DNA of 64,000 nt from Alphaproteobacteria bacterium. GTDB lineage: Bacteria > Pseudomonadota > Alphaproteobacteria > Micavibrionales > Micavibrionaceae. The notes under the pieces were generated by a model that did no database searches, was not told the DNA's origin, and saw nothing but the letters and a program-made list of their open reading frames with translations. Position numbers and translations under genes: made by a program. Within the stretch, counting starts at the first letter, position 1, and each line of letters opens with the position of its first letter. This document shows, piece by piece, positions 55,094 through 62,344 of this stretch. The DNA lies in the NCBI GenBank assembly GCA_002690045.1, contig NZDE01000011.1:400582-464581 (forward strand). The letters run 5' to 3'.

Positions 55094-56095
55094 TTAGTCT
55101 GGTGTATTACCTTTATTGCGCTGTTTTGCGAACCAACCCAGCGCTTCACCAGCGATTGCCTTAGCACCGTTTGAAAGCTGTGCACTATAATGCGCAGCAT
55201 AAGCCATTGCATTTGACGACACTGACATTGACAAGTTATATGCACCAATATCTTCGCTTAGGTTATATAAAGCGTCTGCACTGTCTGCATCATAATCATT
55301 ACGGTACATATCAGGGGCAAGATAATGTTGCAAATGTCTCATAACAAATATACCTGTAGAAACTTTTTCCGATGCCGGTACATTACCTATTAGCTCATTA
55401 ATAGTTTCTTCTGCATGACAGGGCAAAGCTAAACCCGCTTTTTCTGTATGCTCACTTAACATGATTTCCGCAAGTTTCGCAGGCTTACATTTTGCAGCGA
55501 CTGCAGCGCAGCGCTGTTCATAGTTAAAACCTTTGACTAAAGTCTCAAATGTTTCTTTATTGCCGCCTTTTTCAAGGGCATCCATAACCTTTTTATTACC
55601 GCTTAAATCACTTATCTCTGCAATAGACAAACTAGTTAAATGATATGTATCGAAAAGCGCATTAACATCCAAGCCAGACTTCACATTTGTAACCTTGCCC
55701 AAGTTGATGATTGTTTCACCTAGCGCTTCGCCATCTTTAACGCCTGTAACGCGCGCCTGTGCCAATGTCAGCATATCTTTAATTGATGATAAAACGTCAA
55801 CGCCTTTCGCGCAGCCGCCCGCATCCTTGTCACTAACGCCATTAAGCATTTCATCCATGTAAACAGATAACCAATTCATAAGAGCTTGGTCCACGCGGCC
55901 GCGAATGGTATCAAGCTGAATTTTATTCGCTGCTATTGTCGGGTTTTCAGAAACCTCATCATATTTATCTTTTAGCTGCCCCGCTGCAACTTGTGCTTGG
56001 TCAGCAACTTGCTTGCCCATTTCAGTTGCTTTATCAACTGCATTGCCAAGCTTACCTTTTAATTTATTCAGATTTTCTTTATCCCAAAAGCCCAT
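55094..56095 (-). CDS. Unknown helical protein, paralogue B (prophage)
   Basis: A 333-residue helical protein, paralogous to the downstream gene. It begins MGFWDKENLNKLKGKLG, a helix rich in Lys and Ala (coiled-coil-like to about residue 55), then YMDEML, GFNYEQRC and IGAYNLSMSV, the shared landmarks. GGAGTGTGTAA stands directly upstream of the ATG, the same leader as the paralogue. The start at 56095 is favoured over GTG at 56107 on that basis. No known domain; cytoplasmic by sequence. Confidence 0.7.
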   Translation of the reverse strand: MGFWDKENLNKLKGKLGNAVDKATEMGKQVADQAQVAAGQLKDKYDEVSENPTIAANKIQLDTIRGRVDQALMNWLSVYMDEMLNGVSDKDAGGCAKGVDVLSSIKDMLTLAQARVTGVKDGEALGETIINLGKVTNVKSGLDVNALFDTYHLTSLSIAEISDLSGNKKVMDALEKGGNKETFETLVKGFNYEQRCAAVAAKCKPAKLAEIMLSEHTEKAGLALPCHAEETINELIGNVPASEKVSTGIFVMRHLQHYLAPDMYRNDYDADSADALYNLSEDIGAYNLSMSVSSNAMAYAAHYSAQLSNGAKAIAGEALGWFAKQRNKGNTPD

Positions 56096-56168
56096 TACAC
56101 ACTCCACTAGTTACCATAAGTTAAAATTCTGCGCAAAAGTTAACAAACTTTTAACGTTATGTCAAATA

Positions 56169-56480
56169 CTATTTTTGTCCCTTTAAGGCTTCTGTTTTTA
56201 ACGCCGTCTGGTCAAGCTTAGCCTCAATACGAAGCAAGTGACTGGTAAGACGATCCTCAAGGCTATGAACATGGGAAAGGCGAGCATAGGATTTTGCGGT
56301 TTCGAGTTTATGAGCGTTCAATCCATCGCGTAATTGCATGGTTCGCGCCTCAAGCAATGCTTGCATATCACGCAGCGCCATTTCTCCTTGCGTTTTTACG
56401 CGCCAGATGAGCCAGAATAACGCGCTCATCGCGGGAACATCAACAACCGATATCCACCATTGTAAATCCAATGTCGGCAT
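56169..56480 (-). CDS. Small membrane/coiled-coil phage protein
   Basis: A 103-residue protein with a single hydrophobic segment at the N terminus (about residues 5-26, WWISVVDVPAMSALFWLIW) followed by a long helical, coiled-coil-like tail rich in Lys, Glu, Leu and Arg. The layout resembles an Rz-type spanin or a small phage structural or membrane protein, but no specific motif supports either. It lies 18 bases downstream of the terminase gene on the same strand, an operon position. Confidence 0.65.
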   Translation of the reverse strand: MPTLDLQWWISVVDVPAMSALFWLIWRVKTQGEMALRDMQALLEARTMQLRDGLNAHKLETAKSYARLSHVHSLEDRLTSHLLRIEAKLDQTALKTEALKGQK

Positions 56481-56498
56481 GTTTATACCTCCTTATAT

Positions 56499-57980
56499 TT
56501 AAACTGAAAAATCGCTATCGGCCATGTGTTGGCCGCCGCTGCCTTGCCATGCGGGGCGATGGCTGCGGCTGTGTGTGAGGGCGCGGATGCGGACGGGTTC
56601 GGCGGCAAGTGCGCCAGCAGCAGCATCTAGGCCATCATCATGTGCGCTAGTTTTTTCTGGTCGCCATTCTTGCATTTCACGGATGAAGGGCGTTTTGATG
56701 ACGCTATCATGAACATAGAGCGCCCGCGCCGCCATGACGGCATCAAAAGCCTCGATTATCCGCACGGCTTTCGGACGGCGGTTAGATAGCTCGATAACTG
56801 ACGTGGACACACCCGCCGCAGCTAACTCACGGCGGAGGATGTTGGGTAGAAAGCGGCCCAGGCCGTTAATCTCTATCGTAATTGACGGCAGCATTAATGC
56901 CGCGGCGATTTTGACGACTTGGCGACATTGCTGCGTAGCTTCGTCTTCGCTGCTACCGGCCTCGCTTTTGATATAGGCGCAGCGATGCAGGTAATAACGC
57001 CCCGCGTCATCACTAAACACAACCGCGAGGACGGAGCTATCGCCCTTCCCCTGCGCGGCGGCAAAGGCTGGATCCCAAAAGGCTGAACTAGACACAAGCC
57101 GCGTTCCGCCGAGCCATAATTGCGCGCGCCCTGCCGCTTGTTTATAGGTCAGCTCTTCATCATAGACCGTCAGATCTTCAGGATTAAGACGACCTTCATT
57201 GATGGACACAGGCTGCAACATCATCTGGCTTTGAAATTTATTGGGGCCAGTATGGGTTTTAATGCGGTCTATATCGGCGATGGTATAACGTTCCGGCCAT
57301 GCGGGTGCACCTTCGGGCGTAATGATAGGGCATAGCAAGCGTTTAAAGTCCTGTAGAAACGGTACATCTTCGCCAATTTCTTTGCGCGGCGCATCGGCAT
57401 AGATAGAGTAATAATGATGCGGCGTCCCGACATAAAGCCGTGTGCCGCCCTGCACGAGCACATAATCAATCTCAAGAAGCTTTTCGCGAAGATCAGCGCG
57501 TTTTTCGGCTGTGTCACAGGTTTTGGGCACTTCAACATCATCACATATAACTACCTCAGCACGGCTGCCAGTAATATTTGCGGTAATGCCCTTGGCCTGC
57601 ATAGATGGGTCGCGCTTTTCTTGGTCACGTTTAATGGTGAAGCGGTCAGACGCCCATTGTTCTTTCTTTTCTGGCAGTAAGTGCTGCGTCAGCATGTGTC
57701 GTTCGATGATTTTTTTGACATTGCGCACCATTTTGCGGGCGAGGTTTAAGTCAGCCGCGAGGACGAGAATGCGTAAGTTCGGATCAGTAAAGAGCAGCCA
57801 TGCACAAAACAGCCCGACAATGGTTGATTTACCGCAGGAGCGAAACGCCATCAGCAGTAAATAACGGTCATCATTTTTCCATGCTTGTTCCAACCAATGG
57901 GCAATACGGTAATGCACATCTGGCGTTGATAGGCCTTGCCCCCTGTTCCAAATGGTCAGGAACAGCGGGAATGAGATCAT
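56499..57980 (-). CDS. Phage terminase large subunit (T7 gp19-like)
   Basis: A 493-residue packaging ATPase-nuclease. Walker A-like AFRSCGKST (45-53) and Walker B VVICDD (143-148) form the ATPase, with coupling segment GTPHHYYS. The nuclease half carries FWDPAF (metal Asp) and DDGLDAAAGAL. The pattern FRSCGKST and the length match the T7-type DNA maturase/terminase rather than the lambda type. It cuts and pumps concatemeric DNA into proheads. A terminator stands upstream of it, after the gene at 58.1 kb. The small subunit is not recognisable in the window. Confidence 0.9.
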   Translation of the reverse strand: MISFPLFLTIWNRGQGLSTPDVHYRIAHWLEQAWKNDDRYLLLMAFRSCGKSTIVGLFCAWLLFTDPNLRILVLAADLNLARKMVRNVKKIIERHMLTQHLLPEKKEQWASDRFTIKRDQEKRDPSMQAKGITANITGSRAEVVICDDVEVPKTCDTAEKRADLREKLLEIDYVLVQGGTRLYVGTPHHYYSIYADAPRKEIGEDVPFLQDFKRLLCPIITPEGAPAWPERYTIADIDRIKTHTGPNKFQSQMMLQPVSINEGRLNPEDLTVYDEELTYKQAAGRAQLWLGGTRLVSSSAFWDPAFAAAQGKGDSSVLAVVFSDDAGRYYLHRCAYIKSEAGSSEDEATQQCRQVVKIAAALMLPSITIEINGLGRFLPNILRRELAAAGVSTSVIELSNRRPKAVRIIEAFDAVMAARALYVHDSVIKTPFIREMQEWRPEKTSAHDDGLDAAAGALAAEPVRIRALTHSRSHRPAWQGSGGQHMADSDFSV

Positions 57981-58014
57981 GTCAGTGATAATCCTTTTCT
58001 TAAAATTAGGACAT

Positions 58015-58044
58015 AAAAAAAGCCCTGCTCATTGCAAGGCTTTT
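58015..58044 (-). terminator. Terminator between the 176-residue gene and terL
   Basis: On the minus strand AAAAGCC and GGCTTTT pair around a short inner loop with further pairs and a run of T follows. It closes the unit of the 176-residue gene and lies directly before terL. Confidence 0.7.
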
Positions 58045-58066
58045 GAATAAAAGATAATGGGCGTTC

Positions 58067-58597
58067 TTAGAACTGATTTGGATCAAATTTCTGACCTGTC
58101 GCTTTAGGCTTCTTCGGCGCGTCCACATCACCCATTTCTGCATCAGCTTGTGATTTTTTAGGCTGATCTACATCCACACCTTGTGAAGGCGTTTTATCTA
58201 AGAAATAGTGTTTAGCAAAGCCAATTGCGAACTGCGTGCCCTTACACGTTGCAGCCGCTGCAAATGTATTGGTCAGAAGCGTTGTGCCAAAAAGCCCCCA
58301 TGTTGAATATGCTGCGCCAATACCGGCAGCAAGAACCCCGACAGATACAGCTTTTTCAACTGGCGTCTTCGCCTTTGCAAACGGAGAGTATAGCACCTTG
58401 TTTACAACTGGGTTGTTGTGCGCATTGTATAATCCTACAGCTGTAACTACAGCAAAATCTTTGGCGCGTACAGCTAACTTGCCTAAGCCTGAAAAGAAGT
58501 TAAACACGTTTGTAAGCCTAGAATTTGACTTCTCTTGCGGGTCATTTTCTAAGTCTTTTAAAATATCTTCTGGTTGGTCTTTTTTTGGTGTGCTCAT
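58067..58597 (-). CDS. Unknown prophage protein, possible moron
   Basis: A 176-residue protein with a charged N-terminal head, two hydrophobic segments in its middle (about 85-110 and 110-125, Gly/Ala-rich) and a Lys/Pro/Asp tail. AGGTGAT lies four bases before the ATG, and its own terminator follows, so the gene is a self-contained insert between the tail-fibre side and terL. It has no recognised domain. Membrane-associated by prediction. Confidence 0.6.
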   Translation of the reverse strand: MSTPKKDQPEDILKDLENDPQEKSNSRLTNVFNFFSGLGKLAVRAKDFAVVTAVGLYNAHNNPVVNKVLYSPFAKAKTPVEKAVSVGVLAAGIGAAYSTWGLFGTTLLTNTFAAAATCKGTQFAIGFAKHYFLDKTPSQGVDVDQPKKSQADAEMGDVDAPKKPKATGQKFDPNQF

Positions 58598-58680
58598 TTT
58601 ATCACCTACATCATCCCTATTTAAAACTATGAAACCTTATTTACACAATATGTTATTTTATGTCAATAGTTTTCCCATAA

Positions 58681-58992
58681 TTATTTTATTTTTTCACTAT
58701 AATGATCTAATTCACTTTGTGCTTCGGCAATTAAACCCGCTAATAACGCGTCATCAGGATCTTCCTTGGCACGGTTATCCAATAAATCTGCCCATTTAGC
58801 AAGTTTAATTAATAATTCGATATGCGCGATGGCAACCTTGCAGGCACTATGATGCGCCGAAAAGCTTTTGGCATCTTCGGGCGCATCTTCGCTAAGGACA
58901 AAACGGTGGTAGGATTCCAGACTATGCTTAATCGCATCTGGTAGAAACTTGGCGATTTTATCACGTGAGGATTCCTCTAAAGACTTACTCAT
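58681..58992 (-). CDS. Small helical phage protein
   Basis: A 103-residue helical protein starting MSKSLEESSRDKIAKFLPD, with a run of Glu/Asp (AKEDPDDALLAGLIAEAQSELD). GGAAAGG precedes the ATG by eight bases, which decides against the longer frame to 59043. The size and place after the tail fibre suggest a small phage structural or terminase-small-subunit-like protein, but no motif shows it. Confidence 0.55.
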   Translation of the reverse strand: MSKSLEESSRDKIAKFLPDAIKHSLESYHRFVLSEDAPEDAKSFSAHHSACKVAIAHIELLIKLAKWADLLDNRAKEDPDDALLAGLIAEAQSELDHYSEKIK

Positions 58993-59018
58993 ATAAATAC
59001 CTTTCCGGATTAAAGGGA

Positions 59019-61046
59019 TTAGAAGCGCGAGACGATGTACCATGCCGCGCCGTTAGACACGACCGTGATTGCTTCATAGTGGCTTTTTAGATTCTGTGCA
59101 TAGCCATCTGGCCCACTGCCGCCCTGTTCACTCACCGTCACATAATTTGATGATGGGTCCGTCTTTTTGATGGTAATGACACGGCCCACAGCCTCGACCG
59201 CATCGGCAGGGGGAAGGCGTGCGGTTAGTCCCCCGCCGTAAGATGACAGCAGGTAAATATCGACAGCCATGTCAATATCATATGTGCCTGTCCCTTCGTA
59301 GAAACGCGTATTCCCCGCTGATCGGTTAGATGCAACAACATGCCACCCCGCCCCGTTAGACACCATGGTGACATAGTCATTTTCACCGCCAAGGAAGAAA
59401 TCAGCGCCATCAGGGCCATCACCGCCGCCTGCTTCGCGGATGGTGACAATATTGCCTGATATATCAATTTTCTTAACCGTTATACTGACCCCTTCAGCGG
59501 TGCTTGCCAAAGGCAGCTCCACCACCAACGCGCCACTGTAAGAGGACACCAAATGCACACTATGGGATAAATCAAGCGTCACTGTGCCTGACGTATCAAT
59601 ATATTCCGTGTCATAGCGCTGAAGCGTTGCCTTCATATCAGTCACAACGGTTTTTTGCATGAAATTCTTTTCTGGATAACCTGAATTATAGGCGGCATAT
59701 TTCCCGCCCGATAAATCCCATATCGCCGCGCCATCGGACACCGACAGCAGGTTGTAAATTCCCGTATCATCTGAACCGTTTTCTAGCTTGATATTCGGCA
59801 CACCATTTAAGCTTTCCGCATAGGGGTTAATCAGCAATGTTTTATAGGAATCTGCGCCGATGCGGAAACAGGCCTCCGCCGTGCCTGCAACGTTCGCCTC
59901 ACAATCGACAAGGCTGTTATTATATTGCCCCGCTTCAATATAAAATCCACTGCCTGTCGTTGATGTGCCATGCGAATAGGCACGGCAAGCGTGGAATTTA
60001 TTGGCGTTTGGCGTATCGCCCGCGCCGCTTTTGGTTAGGTGGAAGCCATGCAAGGTCATTTGTTCCACCAAGACACGGTCAAAATTATTCCAGTAACAGG
60101 GCTTGTTGGTATCATTATAACCATCGAGCTGCACCCCTGTCGCTGCGCCGATAATGCTGACATCACTGACATTACACTGCACACATGGACGGCTAACGCC
60201 ATAGAGTTTGAGGCCGATTAACCCGCCCTCAATTTGAATATCACGCAAAGTGATAAAATCCGCCGTGAGTGCGAGCGTAACGAAGCTATTATCTATCGCT
60301 TTCAAAACAGATGCTGCACCTGCGCCATAAAGCATTTGCCCTTCATCAAGGCTGATTGTGCTGCTTACCAAATACGTCCCTGCGGGCAAATACACGGTGG
60401 CATGCGCCGCCAAAGCCTGCTGCACGGCGAGCGTGTCATCGGTCAGACCATCCCCCGCTGCACCGAAGTCCTTCACCGAAACAATATCTGTGTTTTTATC
60501 ACTTGTTGTGCGCGTGACGGCGCCATAGCCTTGCGCCGTGTAATCAGGCGCGGCGGCGGCATTAGTCAGCTCGACCGCAATCGGGTCACCATTGCCATCA
60601 AAGCCAAGCGCTTTACCCGCGCGGATAGATTTGGCAGGCAGCTCCGTATTCGCGGTCGTCTCATGGTCAGCGTAACTTAGCATTTGCGATTGCTTGCGGG
60701 ACACTTGCTGCACCGCGCCGACCAGATAATCAAATTCATTATTAAGAGCGCGGGCGGATAAATCCCCACCTTCAATAAAATCTGTCACACGCTCAAGCGG
60801 TAATTCACGGGAGAGCGTAATTTGCAGACCAGATGTCGGGGCGCTGTCAAATTCTACATAGCCGCCTGCGGTAATACCGGCATCATAGACCATAAAACCG
60901 CTCGTTTGTTTCGCGCCGTTAAGATAGACTTTGACATCCTCATCCGCAAAAACGGGGAACGGGAAATCAAACCGCGTTTCCGAACCATTCGCCGTATAAC
61001 GTATAATCGGCGCGACATCCGGCATTTTAATATGATCACTGCTCAT
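59019..61046 (-). CDS. Tail fibre/tailspike with T7-type head and pectate-lyase-like beta helix
   Basis: A 675-residue protein. The N-terminal 130 residues match the T7 tail-fibre head (TANGSETRFDFPFPVF, LNGAKQTSGF, RELPLERVTDF), which joins the tail. A parallel-beta-helix (pectate-lyase 3-like) domain begins at SVKDFGAAGDGLTDD and runs to about residue 460. The C terminus ends in two tandem repeats of about 85 residues, each with SSY.G-L and GPDG and VSNGA-W landmarks. It probably binds and degrades a host surface glycan. AAGGAG stands six bases before the ATG at 61046; a longer frame to 61118 is disfavoured. Confidence 0.85.
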   Translation of the reverse strand: MSSDHIKMPDVAPIIRYTANGSETRFDFPFPVFADEDVKVYLNGAKQTSGFMVYDAGITAGGYVEFDSAPTSGLQITLSRELPLERVTDFIEGGDLSARALNNEFDYLVGAVQQVSRKQSQMLSYADHETTANTELPAKSIRAGKALGFDGNGDPIAVELTNAAAAPDYTAQGYGAVTRTTSDKNTDIVSVKDFGAAGDGLTDDTLAVQQALAAHATVYLPAGTYLVSSTISLDEGQMLYGAGAASVLKAIDNSFVTLALTADFITLRDIQIEGGLIGLKLYGVSRPCVQCNVSDVSIIGAATGVQLDGYNDTNKPCYWNNFDRVLVEQMTLHGFHLTKSGAGDTPNANKFHACRAYSHGTSTTGSGFYIEAGQYNNSLVDCEANVAGTAEACFRIGADSYKTLLINPYAESLNGVPNIKLENGSDDTGIYNLLSVSDGAAIWDLSGGKYAAYNSGYPEKNFMQKTVVTDMKATLQRYDTEYIDTSGTVTLDLSHSVHLVSSYSGALVVELPLASTAEGVSITVKKIDISGNIVTIREAGGGDGPDGADFFLGGENDYVTMVSNGAGWHVVASNRSAGNTRFYEGTGTYDIDMAVDIYLLSSYGGGLTARLPPADAVEAVGRVITIKKTDPSSNYVTVSEQGGSGPDGYAQNLKSHYEAITVVSNGAAWYIVSRF

Positions 61047-61152
61047 ATCAATTACTCCTTGAGTTAAAGTTAATTTTTGTATTCGAGATAAAAATATGGT
61101 CGCGCGTAGACGACCCATCGTCTCACGTTGAACTTCAACGGGCTTATAAAGC

Positions 61153-61623
61153 TTAAATTGGCGCGTCTTTAGATATAGATTTTCTTACAGTTGGAAGACT
61201 TATGCTCATGGTCAAACTTGCGAGTCTATGAGGCTGTCCCCTAAGTACAGGCGCGCTCAAAATATCCGCTTTTTTTCCTATCACATCAGGGTGAGGCAAA
61301 AACAAATCAATTTTTTGTGACGCTTCTATATCCGTAGAATAGGCGTAATATGCAGCACCACTTTCAGAAACATATAGTGGATAATCTTTCGTCGAAAAAT
61401 ATGTTTTAAAATTCAAACCATCATACACAACGCGGACGCTTATCTGTTTATCCAAATTCTGTAAGCTAAAACTATAATCACAAAACTCATCCCTTAACTT
61501 ACATTTAAAGACTACGTTCTGATCTATACTCGTTAACGTTACTTGATAAGCAGCATCTGCATAGGCAAGATTAAAGTTCAATGAATACAACAATATCGTA
61601 CTTATCAAAAATATTATGCGCAT
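61153..61623 (-). CDS. Secreted unknown protein within the prophage
   Basis: A 156-residue protein with an N-terminal signal peptide (MRIIF, hydrophobic core, cleavage near AYA-DA at about residue 23). The mature domain is beta-rich with Cys pairs (KCKLRDEFC) and Tyr-rich strands. Base composition is clearly more AT-rich than the flanking tail genes, suggesting separate origin. Sited between the internal-virion-like and tail-fibre genes where T7 phages have large ejection-protein genes. Possibly a lysogenic-conversion or host-surface protein. Unknown. Confidence 0.6.
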   Translation of the reverse strand: MRIIFLISTILLYSLNFNLAYADAAYQVTLTSIDQNVVFKCKLRDEFCDYSFSLQNLDKQISVRVVYDGLNFKTYFSTKDYPLYVSESGAAYYAYSTDIEASQKIDLFLPHPDVIGKKADILSAPVLRGQPHRLASLTMSISLPTVRKSISKDAPI

Positions 61624-61635
61624 CCATATTCCTAA

Positions 61636-61755
61636 CTAAACATCGTACTCTGGATAAGGTTTAACACCGAACGGATTCGGTGTAATTATTCTCATTCTAG
61701 GATCAACTAATGGTGGCTTTTTTTTCAAGCTTTGTTTATACGCCAACTCTTCCAA
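61636..61755 (-). CDS. Tiny ORF, 39 residues
   Basis: A 39-codon ORF with TTG start at 61755, preceded by AGAGGA, reading MEELAYKQSLKKKPPLVD and ending VKPYPEYDV. The composition (Pro/Tyr-rich tail, basic middle) is not random-looking, and it fills most of the gap between its neighbours. A TTG start and short length keep confidence low. Confidence 0.4.
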   Translation of the reverse strand: MEELAYKQSLKKKPPLVDPRMRIITPNPFGVKPYPEYDV

Positions 61756-61786
61756 AAATCATCCTCTCATTTTCGTTTCTCCTTAA

Positions 61787-62308
61787 TTACAGCAAAGCGC
61801 GTTCTAAAGCTTGGTTCGCTTTGAGTTGTTGCGTTTGTAGAAGGTTGAGGGTTTGTTGGTTGGCGAGACCTTGGTCGAGGGCTTTTTTACGCAATGTGTC
61901 GAGGGCATTAGCGGTGTTTTTCTCTTCCTCGCTTTGGTCGAATAGGCCGAGAAGCACAGCTTCGCCGCTGCCCCCAGGGGCTGCGCCCAGACCTGATGCG
62001 CCATATTGGGCACGTTGGCGGGCAACGGCGCGTTTTAACGCAGTACGGCGACGGCTTTCGGTGTCTGCAGCGGCTTGTTCGATCTTTTCACGCTCAAGCG
62101 CGGCATTTTGCTGCGCAATCTCCATATTGACCTTTTGCTGCTGTGCCAATTGGGTAAAGTCATGTTCCTGCTGACGCGCCATATCACCATTTGATCGCGC
62201 CGCAATACTATTCGCCAGCCCCGCCCCTGCAGATATAAACTGCATAGTTGTTCCCAGCACAGGTGTTACCGCATTCAACGCCGACACGGCTGAACTAAAT
62301 GAAGCCAT
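61787..62308 (-). CDS. Phage internal virion protein-like (gp14-type)
   Basis: A 173-residue helical protein rich in Ala, Gln and Glu, with AGAGLANSIA and a central stretch of Gln-rich coiled coil, then the Gly-rich GASGLGAAPGGSGEA loop. This pattern is typical of podophage internal virion (gp14-like) or virion-associated proteins just downstream of the tail tube genes. AGGAG lies eight bases before the ATG. The family assignment is by composition and place only. Confidence 0.7.
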   Translation of the reverse strand: MASFSSAVSALNAVTPVLGTTMQFISAGAGLANSIAARSNGDMARQQEHDFTQLAQQQKVNMEIAQQNAALEREKIEQAAADTESRRRTALKRAVARQRAQYGASGLGAAPGGSGEAVLLGLFDQSEEEKNTANALDTLRKKALDQGLANQQTLNLLQTQQLKANQALERALL

Positions 62309-62344
62309 TTTCTTCTCCTAATATGTTGATTTGAAATATTTTGT

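Noticed and set aside
60234-60680. A 148-codon plus-strand frame inside the tailspike
   Set aside because: Shadow of the tailspike, Arg/Cys-rich, with no Shine-Dalgarno site.
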